Shown: piece after piece, positions 1-8,703 of the stretch | Layout: each line of letters starts with the position of its first letter | Position numbering within the stretch: position 1 is the first letter of the stretch | Source: an uncultured Burkholderiales bacterium | GTDB taxonomy: Bacteria > Pseudomonadota > Gammaproteobacteria > Burkholderiales > Burkholderiaceae_C | DNA length: 64,000 nt | Assembly (NCBI GenBank): GCA_903830725.1 | Contig: CAIKVH010000076.1 | Coordinates: 1 to 64,000, forward strand | Direction: 5' to 3' | Program-made: the position numbers and the translations under genes | Notes under the pieces: generated by a model | Database searches by the model: none | Told to the model about the DNA's origin: nothing | What the model saw: the letters and a program-made list of their open reading frames with translations, nothing else

Positions 1-1139
1 TGTCCTGTACCGCCTTGAGCGATGATGATTTTCGCTTTCAGTGGCTTGCTTGGGCTGTAGCCCGCTTCAGCCATGAGGGATTTGGCGGCCTTTAAGTCAT
101 AGACTATTTTGAATGCAGGTTTGCCAAACCAAGGACTCGTGCTGTCAAGCTGACCCTTCGCAGGTGTTGCCAAACCATTCAGGAGTTTAACGATAGCGTT
201 GCGATCGATTGCTAGGTTTGCTGCCTTGCGAACACGGATGTCCGTCCAAGGTGAGCCAGGGTAAGTTGAGAAGTGATAGGGCCATACATGAGGGGTGACA
301 TTGGTCACGAGTTTAAAGCCGGAGCTTTTAAGTTGCGGCAACACATCAGGTGGTGGGGATTCGATAATATCGACTTGTCCATTCAAAAGGGCATTGGCGC
401 GGGTCATAGCATCAGGAATAGGGATGAGGACAATGCGATCTGTTTTAGGGATGCGTGATTTGTCCCAATAGTTAACGTTCTTGACCAAATCTGCACGCTC
501 ACGGGGAACCAGTTTGTCTAATTTGAATGGACCAGTGCCTGAGGGTTGGGTTGCAAATTTACTCCAATCTTTACCCAAAGTTTCCCACTGGGCAGGACTA
601 CTAATTAAGAACCAGGGAAGTTGGTATGGGAATAGCGCATCCACACTTTTCGTGGTGATCTCAACTGTGTAGTCGTCAACAACTCGGTAAGTGGCGATGG
701 ATGGGATACGTGGTCTAACTTGAGCGCTTTGTTTTGCATCAAACTGAGGGGATTTATCAGCGAGAACTTTGTCAAGATTCCAAATTACAGAGGAGGCTTT
801 AAAGTCTGATCCGTCGTGGAACTTCACACCCTTGCGTATTGTGAATAACCATTTCTTGTGATCTGCAGGGTCTACTTTCCATGAGGTTGCTAGGCCAGGA
901 ATAAGTTTCCCGGGTCGTGTGCCAATATTTGCTTCCCATGCAATTAAGGGATCATAAATAGTATGTCCTGTGAATTGGTATGCACCTGCTCCTCGGTCGG
1001 GTTGCCCAGTAGTAAGTGGAATATCCGCCATAGAGATTCCGTATCTCGCTGAGGTCTCTGCATGTAAACCACTGAATAACAAAAAGGTCAGAGGCAAGGC
1101 GACTAGCCAGGCGGGCGCTTTTATCGAAACATGTTTCAT
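1..1139 (-). CDS. Extracellular solute-binding protein, family 5 (peptide/opine/nickel ABC importer), partial
   Basis: The reading frame is open from an ATG at 1139 to the left edge, giving about 379 residues of a protein whose family is usually 500-540 long, so the C-terminus lies outside the window. The N-terminus (MKHVSIKAPAWLVALPL, then a hydrophobic run ending near LHA) is a Sec signal peptide. Typical SBP_bac_5 landmarks follow: the YDPLIAW segment, KFHDGSDF near residue 120, TGPFKL near 215, and RVRKAANLAIDR near 310. Such proteins bind di/oligopeptides, opines or glutathione in the periplasm for a DppBCDF-type importer. The substrate cannot be told from this sequence, and the permease genes are not in view. 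A strong sigma-54 promoter lies 30-45 bases upstream, suggesting control by nitrogen status (inference). Confidence 0.88.
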   Translation of the reverse strand, partial: MKHVSIKAPAWLVALPLTFLLFSGLHAETSARYGISMADIPLTTGQPDRGAGAYQFTGHTIYDPLIAWEANIGTRPGKLIPGLATSWKVDPADHKKWLFTIRKGVKFHDGSDFKASSVIWNLDKVLADKSPQFDAKQSAQVRPRIPSIATYRVVDDYTVEITTKSVDALFPYQLPWFLISSPAQWETLGKDWSKFATQPSGTGPFKLDKLVPRERADLVKNVNYWDKSRIPKTDRIVLIPIPDAMTRANALLNGQVDIIESPPPDVLPQLKSSGFKLVTNVTPHVWPYHFSTYPGSPWTDIRVRKAANLAIDRNAIVKLLNGLATPAKGQLDSTSPWFGKPAFKIVYDLKAAKSLMAEAGYSPSKPLKAKIIIAQGGTG

Positions 1140-1170
1140 GAGTAACTCCAATATGAATAAGTTATTCGTT

Positions 1171-1186
1171 TGCACACTCCGTGCCA
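1171..1186 (-). promoter_or_regulatory. Sigma-54 (RpoN) -24/-12 promoter for the family 5 binding protein
   Basis: On the minus strand the sequence reads TGGCACGGAGTGTGCA. The GG (1185-1184) and GC (1173-1172) are separated by exactly 10 bases. It matches the sigma-54 consensus TGGCACG-N4-TTGCW at 11 of 12 defined positions. The predicted start is near 1160, leaving a leader of about 20 bases before the ATG at 1139. An inverted repeat suitable as an enhancer lies about 130 bases upstream. Confidence 0.72.
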
Positions 1187-1276
1187 TTAATAGATTTCGA
1201 TTGAATTGCTTTAAAACCTGGTAATCACCCCTCAAAAACTACTCAAAACTTAAGAATCCTTTGGTCTTAAGCTATG

Positions 1277-1300
1277 TTTGGTGCATGACTACGCACCAAA
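1277..1300. promoter_or_regulatory. Inverted repeat, candidate enhancer-binding site upstream of the sigma-54 promoter
   Basis: TTTGGTGC (1277-1284) and GCACCAAA (1293-1300) are perfect 8-base inverted arms around an 8-base spacer. The centre lies about 128 bases upstream of the predicted sigma-54 transcription start, a normal distance for an activator such as NtrC. The half-site GCACC is that of NtrC, but the arms face the opposite way from the classical GCACC-N5-GGTGC arrangement, so another activator is possible. Confidence 0.5.
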
Positions 1301-1458
1301 ATATCTCCAATTTCAAAAACGCACGAATTAAGGGAATACCCTAGCCAGGTTTGATGCTCCTATTCCTCAGCCTGTGAGTTACTAAATCATTCACCCAGTA
1401 CTAAATCCTAGTTACTGATAGCCTGACCCATTTGAATCCTTCACAATTTATTTAACCC

Positions 1459-1482
1459 GGAGAAGGAGAAGGAGAAGGAGAG
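1459..1482. repeat. GGAGAA hexanucleotide microsatellite
   Basis: Three full GGAGAA units followed by GGAGAG form a purine-rich run in the non-coding gap 1140-1630. That gap otherwise holds the two regulatory sites for the leftward gene and a possible promoter for the rightward gene; no gene is visible in it. Such short tandem repeats can change copy number. No function is evident. Confidence 0.7.
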
Positions 1483-1514
1483 TTGTTTAGGCTGGCTCAA
1501 CTAGAGAAATAGGA

Positions 1515-1544
1515 TTGCTCAATGTGTAGTTTACGGTTTATAAA
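1515..1544 (+). promoter_or_regulatory. Possible sigma-70 promoter of the DUF4116-like gene
   Basis: TTGCTC (1515-1520) and TATAAA (1539-1544) are separated by 18 bases, about 90 bases before the ATG at 1631. Both hexamers are imperfect and the region is AT-rich, so this could be chance. Confidence 0.3.
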
Positions 1545-1630
1545 AAATGGGAGGGGTTTGGAAAAAAGAGAAATAAATATAGAAATTGATAAATGGTAGA
1601 ATTGATAAATATTGTTCAAGGGTGTTTATC

Positions 1631-3973
1631 ATGCCAAATTGGGTTTATAACAAACTAACAGTGACCGGGTCTAAGGAGGGCTTATTAAAATTCTCCAAGG
1701 ATATTGGTACTAAAGACAAACCCTTTGATTACTCGAAAATCGCAACACTGGTCGAGAACTCTTGGGATTCAAGAGACGAGAGGGACTGTGGCGAAGTCAA
1801 AAAAGTTAAAAATCAGTTAGTTTACAAATTTCAGACCGCCTGGGGATATAGACCCAAATTAATCCAAGACTTATCGGGCATCTATAAGGATTTACGTTTT
1901 TTAATCTACTACTTAGAGGAAGGCCCTGCATTTGTAGGTGCAACTTGTTTCGCTAATGGAGAACTGACCGGAGAGGCTTTCGCAGAGGCTGGTTTGGAGT
2001 TAGAAGAATTTTTTCAAAATTACGACGAAGACGACCTGGATTCAGACGAAGGCGAATACGATTACGAGGCAATGGAGGCGGCTTTGGTGCAGAGCGCTGA
2101 ATTTGGCGGACGAATTGACTGGAAAAAAAGAGAAAAAGAAAAGCAAGAAAGGGAGGAAAAGGCAAAGCTCTCTGCTGTTGAACTCTTTGTTTATGACATC
2201 AAAGAAATTACTAAAAATCCTGGTAAATTTCCCCCGTTGGCTAAGAAAACCAATAAGGCAATTATTGATGCTGTAAATCAACACACCAACATACTGACTG
2301 AGAGAGATATTGCAATTAAATTACTTCCAGAAAAATACTGGAATGATGATCTAGTAGCTACTTTTTTGCTTGCAAATCATGAGAACGCTAAAAATATTAA
2401 AGAAAAATATTGCACAAAAAAGGTTGTTGATATTCTTTTGAATGATCAAAGTGGCTACCGCGGAGTATGGCCTCTTGAAAAGCTTAAAAAAGGAATTACA
2501 GAAATATCTCAAGCTAAAAAGTTAATACAAATATCAGCAAGCTCTTTGGAGTTAATACCCGTTGAGTTAAGAACTAAAGAAGTTTGTCTGTCATCCTTGA
2601 CTAAGGCGAGCACGGTGGCGGTTTTAAAGTTTGTGCCTAAAGAATTGAGAGATCTGAAACTTTGTGAAATAGCTGTAAAGGGTAGTGGTGAGAACTTGAA
2701 ATTCGTCCCGGCTAAGTTAAAGTTACAAAATATTTGCGAACTTGCTGTAAAAAACGACCCAAGAGCCATTCAGTATGTTCCGAGCTCGAAAATTAATGAT
2801 GAGTTAATGCAAGCAGCGCTTAATCACGAATACACATTGTTTAGCATTGAGCTTGATGATGTTAAAAATAAATCAATGAGAATAAAGTATCTAAGAGATA
2901 TTGTAAGGAAGTCTCATCTTTCCTCAATGAGTCAAATGACCAATCAAGAGCATGAAATGCTCTGGGGTACCAGCGAGGGAGAAAAATTATTAGTCGAATT
3001 AATTGAGACAAAATCATTGTTTCGATTGGAGTATTTGCCAATTAAGTACCACTCAGATGTTATTGTTAGCAAGGTTGCTAAGTTCCACGCTGAGGAAAAC
3101 TTTGTATATCTTCCTGATCGACTTAGAACAAAAAAACTGTCTCGCAAAGTAATTGAAAATATAACTTTTGATTATGTAGGCGCCATTTTTTCGAAAGTAC
3201 CTTTGGCATATAGGGATGCTGAATTATGTAAGATTGCACTAAACAAACAATACGAAATAAATAAATGGGCTGAACTAGACGGGTTATTTGAGCGTAGATT
3301 TAAACATTTTGCAGATGAAATTATTGAGCCCGAATTCAAATTCAATAAATACGAGAATGAGTTAAAGGAAACCTTTGTCGAAAATTTTATACCTCCTGAA
3401 TTATGGGAAAAAGATTTAAAAGGTTTTGTAGAGCATTCATTGAAATCAAGTCGATTTGCGCAACTATTTATTCCCATTCAATACGTACGTCAGGACGTCT
3501 TGAGTTTGCTCAAGGAGTCGTTTTATTACTTTTTATGTCTCAGTCCTGAGGTTCAAAATGATTTGATACAAGAGTGCATTGAACAACTAAAGGTCATTGT
3601 GCCTGAGGACCGTTGGAGTAAGTTGAGTCCATGGCAAGATATTTCGGCAGAGTCAAAAAACAAAACAACTCTGATAGAAATTCTTAAAAAATTATCTTTG
3701 CGTTGGTGGAAAATTGATCAAATCAAATCCGTTATCGTTTGTCAAGAGTCTACGCTCAATGAGTTGATAAATATTGGGGCTAAAGATACCCAGTCAAATT
3801 TTATAGATATTATTAAATCATTTAATATAAACCTAGAGGTAGCTTTCACATCAAATGATGAGTTTCTCCGGTTTTCACTAATGTTCGATTTTGCATTTAT
3901 TGATTTATTTTCTAAAATCCTAATGTACGCTTACCGAATCGCTAGAAGAAAGGCGTTGGGTGATAAATACTAA
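1631..3973 (+). CDS. Unknown protein with Api92-like N-terminal domain and DUF4116-like repeats
   Basis: A 780-residue protein of unknown function. The start is placed at the ATG at 1631 because MPNWVYNKLTVTG matches the usual beginning of the phage/plasmid Api92-like ferredoxin-fold domain (DUF1281 type); an in-frame TTG lies 45 bases upstream. Residues 1-130 form that domain. A very acidic stretch (around 135-155) and a charged coiled-coil-like segment (around 175-195) follow. From about 200 onward there are helical repeats of roughly 23-25 residues with a core like LKFVPKELR (for example near residues 306, 335, 358, 380, 465 and 490), resembling DUF4116. There is no signal peptide. The gene is clearly more AT-rich than its neighbours and stands alone, which suggests horizontal acquisition. 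The repeats suggest a binding scaffold rather than an enzyme (inference). Confidence 0.72.
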   Translation: MPNWVYNKLTVTGSKEGLLKFSKDIGTKDKPFDYSKIATLVENSWDSRDERDCGEVKKVKNQLVYKFQTAWGYRPKLIQDLSGIYKDLRFLIYYLEEGPAFVGATCFANGELTGEAFAEAGLELEEFFQNYDEDDLDSDEGEYDYEAMEAALVQSAEFGGRIDWKKREKEKQEREEKAKLSAVELFVYDIKEITKNPGKFPPLAKKTNKAIIDAVNQHTNILTERDIAIKLLPEKYWNDDLVATFLLANHENAKNIKEKYCTKKVVDILLNDQSGYRGVWPLEKLKKGITEISQAKKLIQISASSLELIPVELRTKEVCLSSLTKASTVAVLKFVPKELRDLKLCEIAVKGSGENLKFVPAKLKLQNICELAVKNDPRAIQYVPSSKINDELMQAALNHEYTLFSIELDDVKNKSMRIKYLRDIVRKSHLSSMSQMTNQEHEMLWGTSEGEKLLVELIETKSLFRLEYLPIKYHSDVIVSKVAKFHAEENFVYLPDRLRTKKLSRKVIENITFDYVGAIFSKVPLAYRDAELCKIALNKQYEINKWAELDGLFERRFKHFADEIIEPEFKFNKYENELKETFVENFIPPELWEKDLKGFVEHSLKSSRFAQLFIPIQYVRQDVLSLLKESFYYFLCLSPEVQNDLIQECIEQLKVIVPEDRWSKLSPWQDISAESKNKTTLIEILKKLSLRWWKIDQIKSVIVCQESTLNELINIGAKDTQSNFIDIIKSFNINLEVAFTSNDEFLRFSLMFDFAFIDLFSKILMYAYRIARRKALGDKY

Positions 3974-4005
3974 AAATTTAAAGTTATTTAAAGGAATAAA
4001 TAAAA

Positions 4006-4893
4006 TTAAGAGCCTAACAGTCGTCTAATTTTCTGAAGATTACCTAGTGTGCTTTGTAAATGTATTCGCATCATCTGTGCGGCGTCTAACAGCTTATTCT
4101 TGGCAATCAAGTCTAGGACCTGAAGATGCTGTTGGCAATGCTCGGTATATCGGTTGCGGTCTTGCATTGAGCGATACGAGATTAGGCGACGCACGCGATT
4201 GACTCGACGTATGGTGTCAATAAAAAATGTATTTCCTGATGCCTCTACCAACGCTTCATGAAAACGTACGCCGCGTTCATGTAATTGGTCGGGTGAGTCG
4301 GTTTCGATGCCGCCGTCTAGCAAGTGGTGCTCAGCTGCGCGACATTTGTCCAAGGCCTCAGGGGATAGGTGGTAGCCCGGCTCTAACAATGCGGCGGGTT
4401 CCAAAGCCAAGCGCAATCGATAAGACTGTAACAAACTGTCCGGCGTAGTCAGCATCGGGGAGAACTCCCAACCATAGCCCGCTTTGCGGTTTGCCCAACC
4501 TTCATTTGCAATGCGATTTAGTAAGGCTTTGAGCTGAGTTGTACTTAGTGCATATTTATTTTTGATGAAGGACTCTGTAAATTTTAGTGGTAGGGCGCCT
4601 TTCAAAACATCATCGGCTACTTTGAAATAAGTACTTGAAACGGGATCCCTTTGTACAGCCCCGAGTTGCATTTGCAATTTTGTATTGATTGGTTTTTCCA
4701 AAAAATAGCCTCGATTAGGCCGATGTATCAGGAAACCTTTTAAAGCAAGCAAAGCTAAAGTATTGTTTACTGGGGAGCGAGACACATTGAAACGATCTGC
4801 TAATTTTTGGGCAGGCAAATGACTCCCTTTCACCAATCCTTCTTCACGGATGAAATCAAGTATCAAATACGGGATAGATTTGTCTGTACTCAT
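4006..4893 (-). CDS. GntR-family regulator with FCD domain and apparently two winged helices
   Basis: A 295-residue transcription factor, longer than the usual 220-250 of FadR/FCD-type GntR proteins. Residues about 7-66 form the normal winged helix (LADRFNVSRSPVNNTLALL, then NRGYFL as the wing). Residues about 88-146 look like a second, diverged winged helix (ALSTTQLKALLNRIANEGW, then KAGYGWEF). Residues 152-285 are the ligand-binding FCD domain, with histidines near 211, 252 and 278 as likely metal ligands. Its ATG overlaps the aconitase stop codon (ATGA), so the two are translationally coupled and the regulator probably controls this locus. An organic acid is the likely effector (inference). 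Confidence 0.85.
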   Translation of the reverse strand: MSTDKSIPYLILDFIREEGLVKGSHLPAQKLADRFNVSRSPVNNTLALLALKGFLIHRPNRGYFLEKPINTKLQMQLGAVQRDPVSSTYFKVADDVLKGALPLKFTESFIKNKYALSTTQLKALLNRIANEGWANRKAGYGWEFSPMLTTPDSLLQSYRLRLALEPAALLEPGYHLSPEALDKCRAAEHHLLDGGIETDSPDQLHERGVRFHEALVEASGNTFFIDTIRRVNRVRRLISYRSMQDRNRYTEHCQQHLQVLDLIAKNKLLDAAQMMRIHLQSTLGNLQKIRRLLGS

Positions 4894-7517
4894 GGACTTT
4901 GATGGGCGCGAATAATCTTTTGCAGGATTGAAGGGATCACTCCACCGTACCTTAATAACTCGACTTCCATATGAGTCTCTACCCCAACGCTGGCTTTTAA
5001 CTCTTCGACTCGACCATCCTTGCGGTGGATATAGACCAGAATGCTACCTCTTGGTTTAATGACGAAGAGATCGGCTTTAATCTCTATTTGGTCTCCTGAT
5101 TGAATCGCCAAGGTTTGCGGAGTGACTCCACTGGGCATCATTAGGGGCAAGATACCCATTCCGATAAGGTTAGAACGGTGAATGCGCTCAAAGCTCGCAG
5201 CCAAGACGCATCGAATTCCTAATAGCCTTTGTCCTTTTGCTGCCCAGTCTCGTGATGAGCCCATACCGTATCGTTCGCCTGCTATCAGAACGACAGGTTT
5301 GCCAGCGTCACGGTAACGTTGCGCCACATCCCAGATGGGTTGCACATCCCCACTAGGTACATGCAGTGTATGTGCCACAGGCATGCTTGGTTTTAGTAAA
5401 TTTACGAGACTCTTGCTGTGAAATGCAGCTCGCAGCATGACTTCCCAATTACCCCGCCGAGAGGCGAATACATTGAGATCGTTGCGATCATCACCGCGGG
5501 CTACAAGATAGTCCGCAACCAAACTGTCAGCAGGAATCGCGCTGGCAGGGGAGATGTGATCAGTCGTCACGTCGTCTCCCAGAACCAATAACGGATAGGC
5601 TTTGTAAGATCCAAGTAGGGTTCCCTCGCTTAATGCGGCAAATGGTGGGCGGCGAAGAATGGTTGACTTTTCGTCCCACGGATATAAATGTGTATTGGGT
5701 GCTTGCAGGGCTTTCCATCGGTTGTTGTCTGAGGCAATTAGGAACTCACGCCGAAAGTCAGTTGCGTCTAAAGCATTATCTAAAGACTTTCGAATTTCTT
5801 CGTGGGTTGGCCAAATATCTTTCAAATATACCGCTCTGCCATTTTCTAAAATTTGAATGGGTTCACGGGATAAGTCTTTGCTTGCATCTCCGGCCAGACC
5901 AAAGGCAATCACAAGCGGGGGAGACATAATGTATGAAAGCTCTAGTTCAGGGTGTACGCGACCTGGAAAGTTTCTATTCCCTGACAAAATAGCCACTGGT
6001 TGAATTTGAAGCGTTCTTTGTGCTTCAATAATCACGTCTGGCAAAGCGCCAGAGTTGCCGATGCATGTGGTACATCCATAACCCACAATGCCAAAGCCAA
6101 TAGTCTCTAGATCCTCCAACAAGCCCACGCGGTTGAGATAACTCTTAGCTGCAGGAGAGCCAGGACCTAAAGAGGTTTTAACCCATGGGGGAACTTTCAT
6201 TCCCAAACATCGGGCTTTGCGTGCGAGTAAACCTGCGGCTATCAGCAGTGCAGGGTCAGAGGTATTTGTGCAACTTGTTATCGCAGCTATTGCAACCGGA
6301 TGCTTAGGTAGTGTGGAACTCCGGACAGAGGGCTGAAAACCCAAAGCGTCCAATGCAGTTCCCGATTGCGAGTACACCAGCAAGTCTTGAGGACGCTTCG
6401 GACCTGCTATGTGCATTTCAACCTTGGACAGGTCAATTGTGATAGTCTTTGTAAAGCTAGGCTCTGCTAGTGAATTAAACCAAAGTCCCTGCAGCTGAGC
6501 ATAGTCCTTCACTAGAGCTAAAGAGTTATCGGATCGTCCTGTAGATTTTAAATAATCAAGCGTATTTTGGTCGATGGGGAAATAACCCGTAGTTGCGCCA
6601 TATTCAGGCGCCATATTGGAGACCACACATCGTTCACCCGCCGTCAATGTACTAACGCCGGGACCATAAAATTCAACAAATTCTCCAGTTACGCCTAGTT
6701 TGCGTAATTTGTGGGTTACGACCAAAGCCAAATCAGTTGCCAATACACCTGGCGCAAACTGCCCCACCAACTTAACTCCAATGACATCGGGAACGCGCAA
6801 CATAGTCGGCATACCAAACATCACGGTTTGGGCCTCTAAACCACCAACACCCCAACCCAGTACGCCAATGCCATTAACCATCGGAGTATGACTGTCAGTG
6901 CCTATCATCATATCGGGCACGGCCCATGTTGTTCCATTTCTTTGCTCAGTCGTGACGACCTTTGCCAACTGTTCTAAATTAATCGTGTGCATGATGCCCG
7001 TACCGGGCGGATTAATGCTTACGCCTTTCAGCACTTGGGAAGCCCATCGCAGAAAACGATAACGCTCGGTATTGCGACGAATTTCGTGTTGCAGATTCTC
7101 AACTGCTGCATTGGGTCGTGCATAAGCTTCAACAGCTAAAGAATGGTCCACCGATACATCTACTTGCAAACTCGGATTGAGAAGAGTGGGATCAATATCC
7201 GCCTCAGCTAAAGCATTGCGCATGGCGGCTATATCAACCAATGCAGGAGTGCTAGTGGTGTCATGCATCAATATGCGCCCAGGAAGAAATGCTATCTCTG
7301 CTTGACTTGTACCTGTCTCTATCCAGTCCAAAATGGACTGGGTAGCTTCTTGACGCTCGCTACCCTGGGTATTGCGAACTACGTTTTCTAATAGAAGTCG
7401 CATAACGACAGGAAGCCTTTGAAGTTTTTCTCCGCACAATGACGGTAGATCTACCACGGCGTAGATTCGATTTTGAATTGAAAGTTGTGCAGGCTCGAAT
7501 GTATAGGCGTTTTCCAT
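4890..7517 (-). CDS. acnA: Aconitate hydratase, AcnA/IRP type
   Basis: An 875-residue [4Fe-4S] hydro-lyase of the monomeric AcnA family, which normally interconverts citrate, cis-aconitate and isocitrate. The cluster ligands are visible in SCTNTS and GYGCTTCIGN; GTDSHTPMVNGIGVLGWGVGG, the swivel-domain GDDVTTDHISPA and GERYGMGSSRDWA complete the active site. The start is set at ATG 7517 (ATG 7526 is equally possible). The frame stays open to 7874, but that extension runs over the opposite-strand gene at 7615 and matches nothing expected. No clear ribosome binding site is seen. Linkage to a GntR regulator and a solute-binding protein suggests a catabolic aconitase for an imported tri/dicarboxylate rather than, or besides, the TCA enzyme (inference); a related hydratase such as 2-methylcitrate dehydratase AcnD cannot be excluded. 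Confidence 0.85.
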   Translation of the reverse strand: MENAYTFEPAQLSIQNRIYAVVDLPSLCGEKLQRLPVVMRLLLENVVRNTQGSERQEATQSILDWIETGTSQAEIAFLPGRILMHDTTSTPALVDIAAMRNALAEADIDPTLLNPSLQVDVSVDHSLAVEAYARPNAAVENLQHEIRRNTERYRFLRWASQVLKGVSINPPGTGIMHTINLEQLAKVVTTEQRNGTTWAVPDMMIGTDSHTPMVNGIGVLGWGVGGLEAQTVMFGMPTMLRVPDVIGVKLVGQFAPGVLATDLALVVTHKLRKLGVTGEFVEFYGPGVSTLTAGERCVVSNMAPEYGATTGYFPIDQNTLDYLKSTGRSDNSLALVKDYAQLQGLWFNSLAEPSFTKTITIDLSKVEMHIAGPKRPQDLLVYSQSGTALDALGFQPSVRSSTLPKHPVAIAAITSCTNTSDPALLIAAGLLARKARCLGMKVPPWVKTSLGPGSPAAKSYLNRVGLLEDLETIGFGIVGYGCTTCIGNSGALPDVIIEAQRTLQIQPVAILSGNRNFPGRVHPELELSYIMSPPLVIAFGLAGDASKDLSREPIQILENGRAVYLKDIWPTHEEIRKSLDNALDATDFRREFLIASDNNRWKALQAPNTHLYPWDEKSTILRRPPFAALSEGTLLGSYKAYPLLVLGDDVTTDHISPASAIPADSLVADYLVARGDDRNDLNVFASRRGNWEVMLRAAFHSKSLVNLLKPSMPVAHTLHVPSGDVQPIWDVAQRYRDAGKPVVLIAGERYGMGSSRDWAAKGQRLLGIRCVLAASFERIHRSNLIGMGILPLMMPSGVTPQTLAIQSGDQIEIKADLFVIKPRGSILVYIHRKDGRVEELKASVGVETHMEVELLRYGGVIPSILQKIIRAHQSP

Positions 7518-7527
7518 GAATTGCATT

Positions 7528-7555
7528 ATTGCATTTTTTGCTATTAAAATGCAAT
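7528..7555. promoter_or_regulatory. Inverted repeat in the acnA/Bug divergent promoter region, candidate operator
   Basis: ATTGCATTTT (7528-7537) and AAAATGCAAT (7546-7555) are perfect 10-base inverted arms with an 8-base spacer. A further half-site, TTGCATT, sits at 7521-7527. The element lies between the divergent aconitase-regulator operon and the solute-binding protein gene, just in front of the aconitase start. It is the best operator candidate for the neighbouring GntR protein. Because it would lie in the aconitase leader, an RNA hairpin role is also possible. Confidence 0.5.
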
Positions 7556-7614
7556 TTGAAGTTAAATCACTACCGATAGCCATTAGTTGTAAGTTAATAT
7601 GCAGGAGTTCCTGA

Positions 7615-8604
7615 ATGCTAAATTTTCGTTGTATGTTATTGAGGTGCGCTTTATCAATCCCAGCAGTTTTGGGGTATATAAATAACGCAATTGCCCAGGA
7701 ATTTCCAAATAAGGCCATCACCATTATTGTTCCCTTTTCTGCAGGCGGAGGTGTTGACACTATTGCGCGTCTTTTGGCGGAGAACCTACGTGGATCTCTC
7801 AAGCAAAATGTTATCGTTGATAACAAAGCCGGCGGTAGTGGGATGATTGGTGCGGGTGCGGTAGTGAAAGCCACGCCCGACGGTTACACATTGCTTTTGG
7901 GCTCATCAGGGGAGACGGCTATTAATGCATTTGTTTATAAAAATAAAATGCAGTACAACCCTGCTAAAGATTTAGCGCCTATTACCCTCGTCACACGCAT
8001 ACCAAACGTGTTGGTAGTTAATCCCGCATTGCCCGTGAAAAACGTTGAAGAGTTGGTAGCGTATGGAAAAAAAAATCCAGGTAAATTATCTTATTCAACC
8101 AGTGGTGTGGGTAATCTGCAGCATTTGAATGGTGAATTATTGGAGGAGATGGCAGGTATTCATATGGTCCACATTCCCTACAAAGGCGCTGCGGGGCAGT
8201 TGGTTGATGTGGTGTCTGGGAATGTGGATATGACCTTTGTGAGCTACGCGGGAGCGAGGGCTTTTATTGCTGACGGTAAAGTCAAACCCATCGCTGTGAC
8301 CTCTGCTAAGCGCAATAGCTTTGCACCTGAAATTCCTGCTATTGCAGAATATAAGCCTTTGGCTAAGTATCAGCTAGAGAATTGGTTTGGTTTATTTGCT
8401 CCTGCAGGTACCCCTGAAGTCGTTATACAGAAGCTTAATGCTGTAGTAACGCAGGCTATAAAAGATCCAGAGTTGTCCAGACGTATGCAAGACCAAGGTG
8501 GTGAAGCGTCTCCGATGAGTGCTCAGCAATTCCGTGACTTTATTAAAAATGAATCAGTGCAATTCCAACGAATCGTAGAGATGGCTAATATTACGGCTGA
8601 CTAA
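7615..8604 (+). CDS. Bug-family (TctC) tripartite tricarboxylate transporter binding protein
   Basis: A 329-residue periplasmic binding protein. AGGAG lies eight bases before the ATG. A signal peptide ends near IAQ at residue 28. The mature part begins EFPNKAITIIVPFSAGGGVDTIARLLAE, the hallmark of Bug/TctC proteins, and carries the usual DNKAGGSGMIGA and PDGYTLLLG motifs. These proteins capture carboxylates such as citrate, glutamate or nicotinate. No TctA or TctB membrane genes lie nearby, so it is one of the orphan Bug proteins common in Burkholderiales. Divergence from the aconitase gene suggests a substrate linked to tricarboxylate breakdown (inference). Confidence 0.9.
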   Translation: MLNFRCMLLRCALSIPAVLGYINNAIAQEFPNKAITIIVPFSAGGGVDTIARLLAENLRGSLKQNVIVDNKAGGSGMIGAGAVVKATPDGYTLLLGSSGETAINAFVYKNKMQYNPAKDLAPITLVTRIPNVLVVNPALPVKNVEELVAYGKKNPGKLSYSTSGVGNLQHLNGELLEEMAGIHMVHIPYKGAAGQLVDVVSGNVDMTFVSYAGARAFIADGKVKPIAVTSAKRNSFAPEIPAIAEYKPLAKYQLENWFGLFAPAGTPEVVIQKLNAVVTQAIKDPELSRRMQDQGGEASPMSAQQFRDFIKNESVQFQRIVEMANITAD

Positions 8605-8703
8605 CAGTTTCGCTGTTCTAAAATACCTATTCTTGCTAAAAACTCAGTAGCAATATATTTAGTTCCTTTGGTTTTTAAGGGTCTAAGTAAACTGCCGTTG
8701 CAT

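Noticed and set aside
1586-1630. TTG start for the DUF4116-like gene
   Set aside because: MPNW at 1631 is the expected family N-terminus and has AAGGG upstream.
7518-7874. Aconitase frame extended to 7874
   Set aside because: The extra 119 residues overlap the Bug gene on the other strand, match nothing in AcnA proteins and lack a ribosome site.
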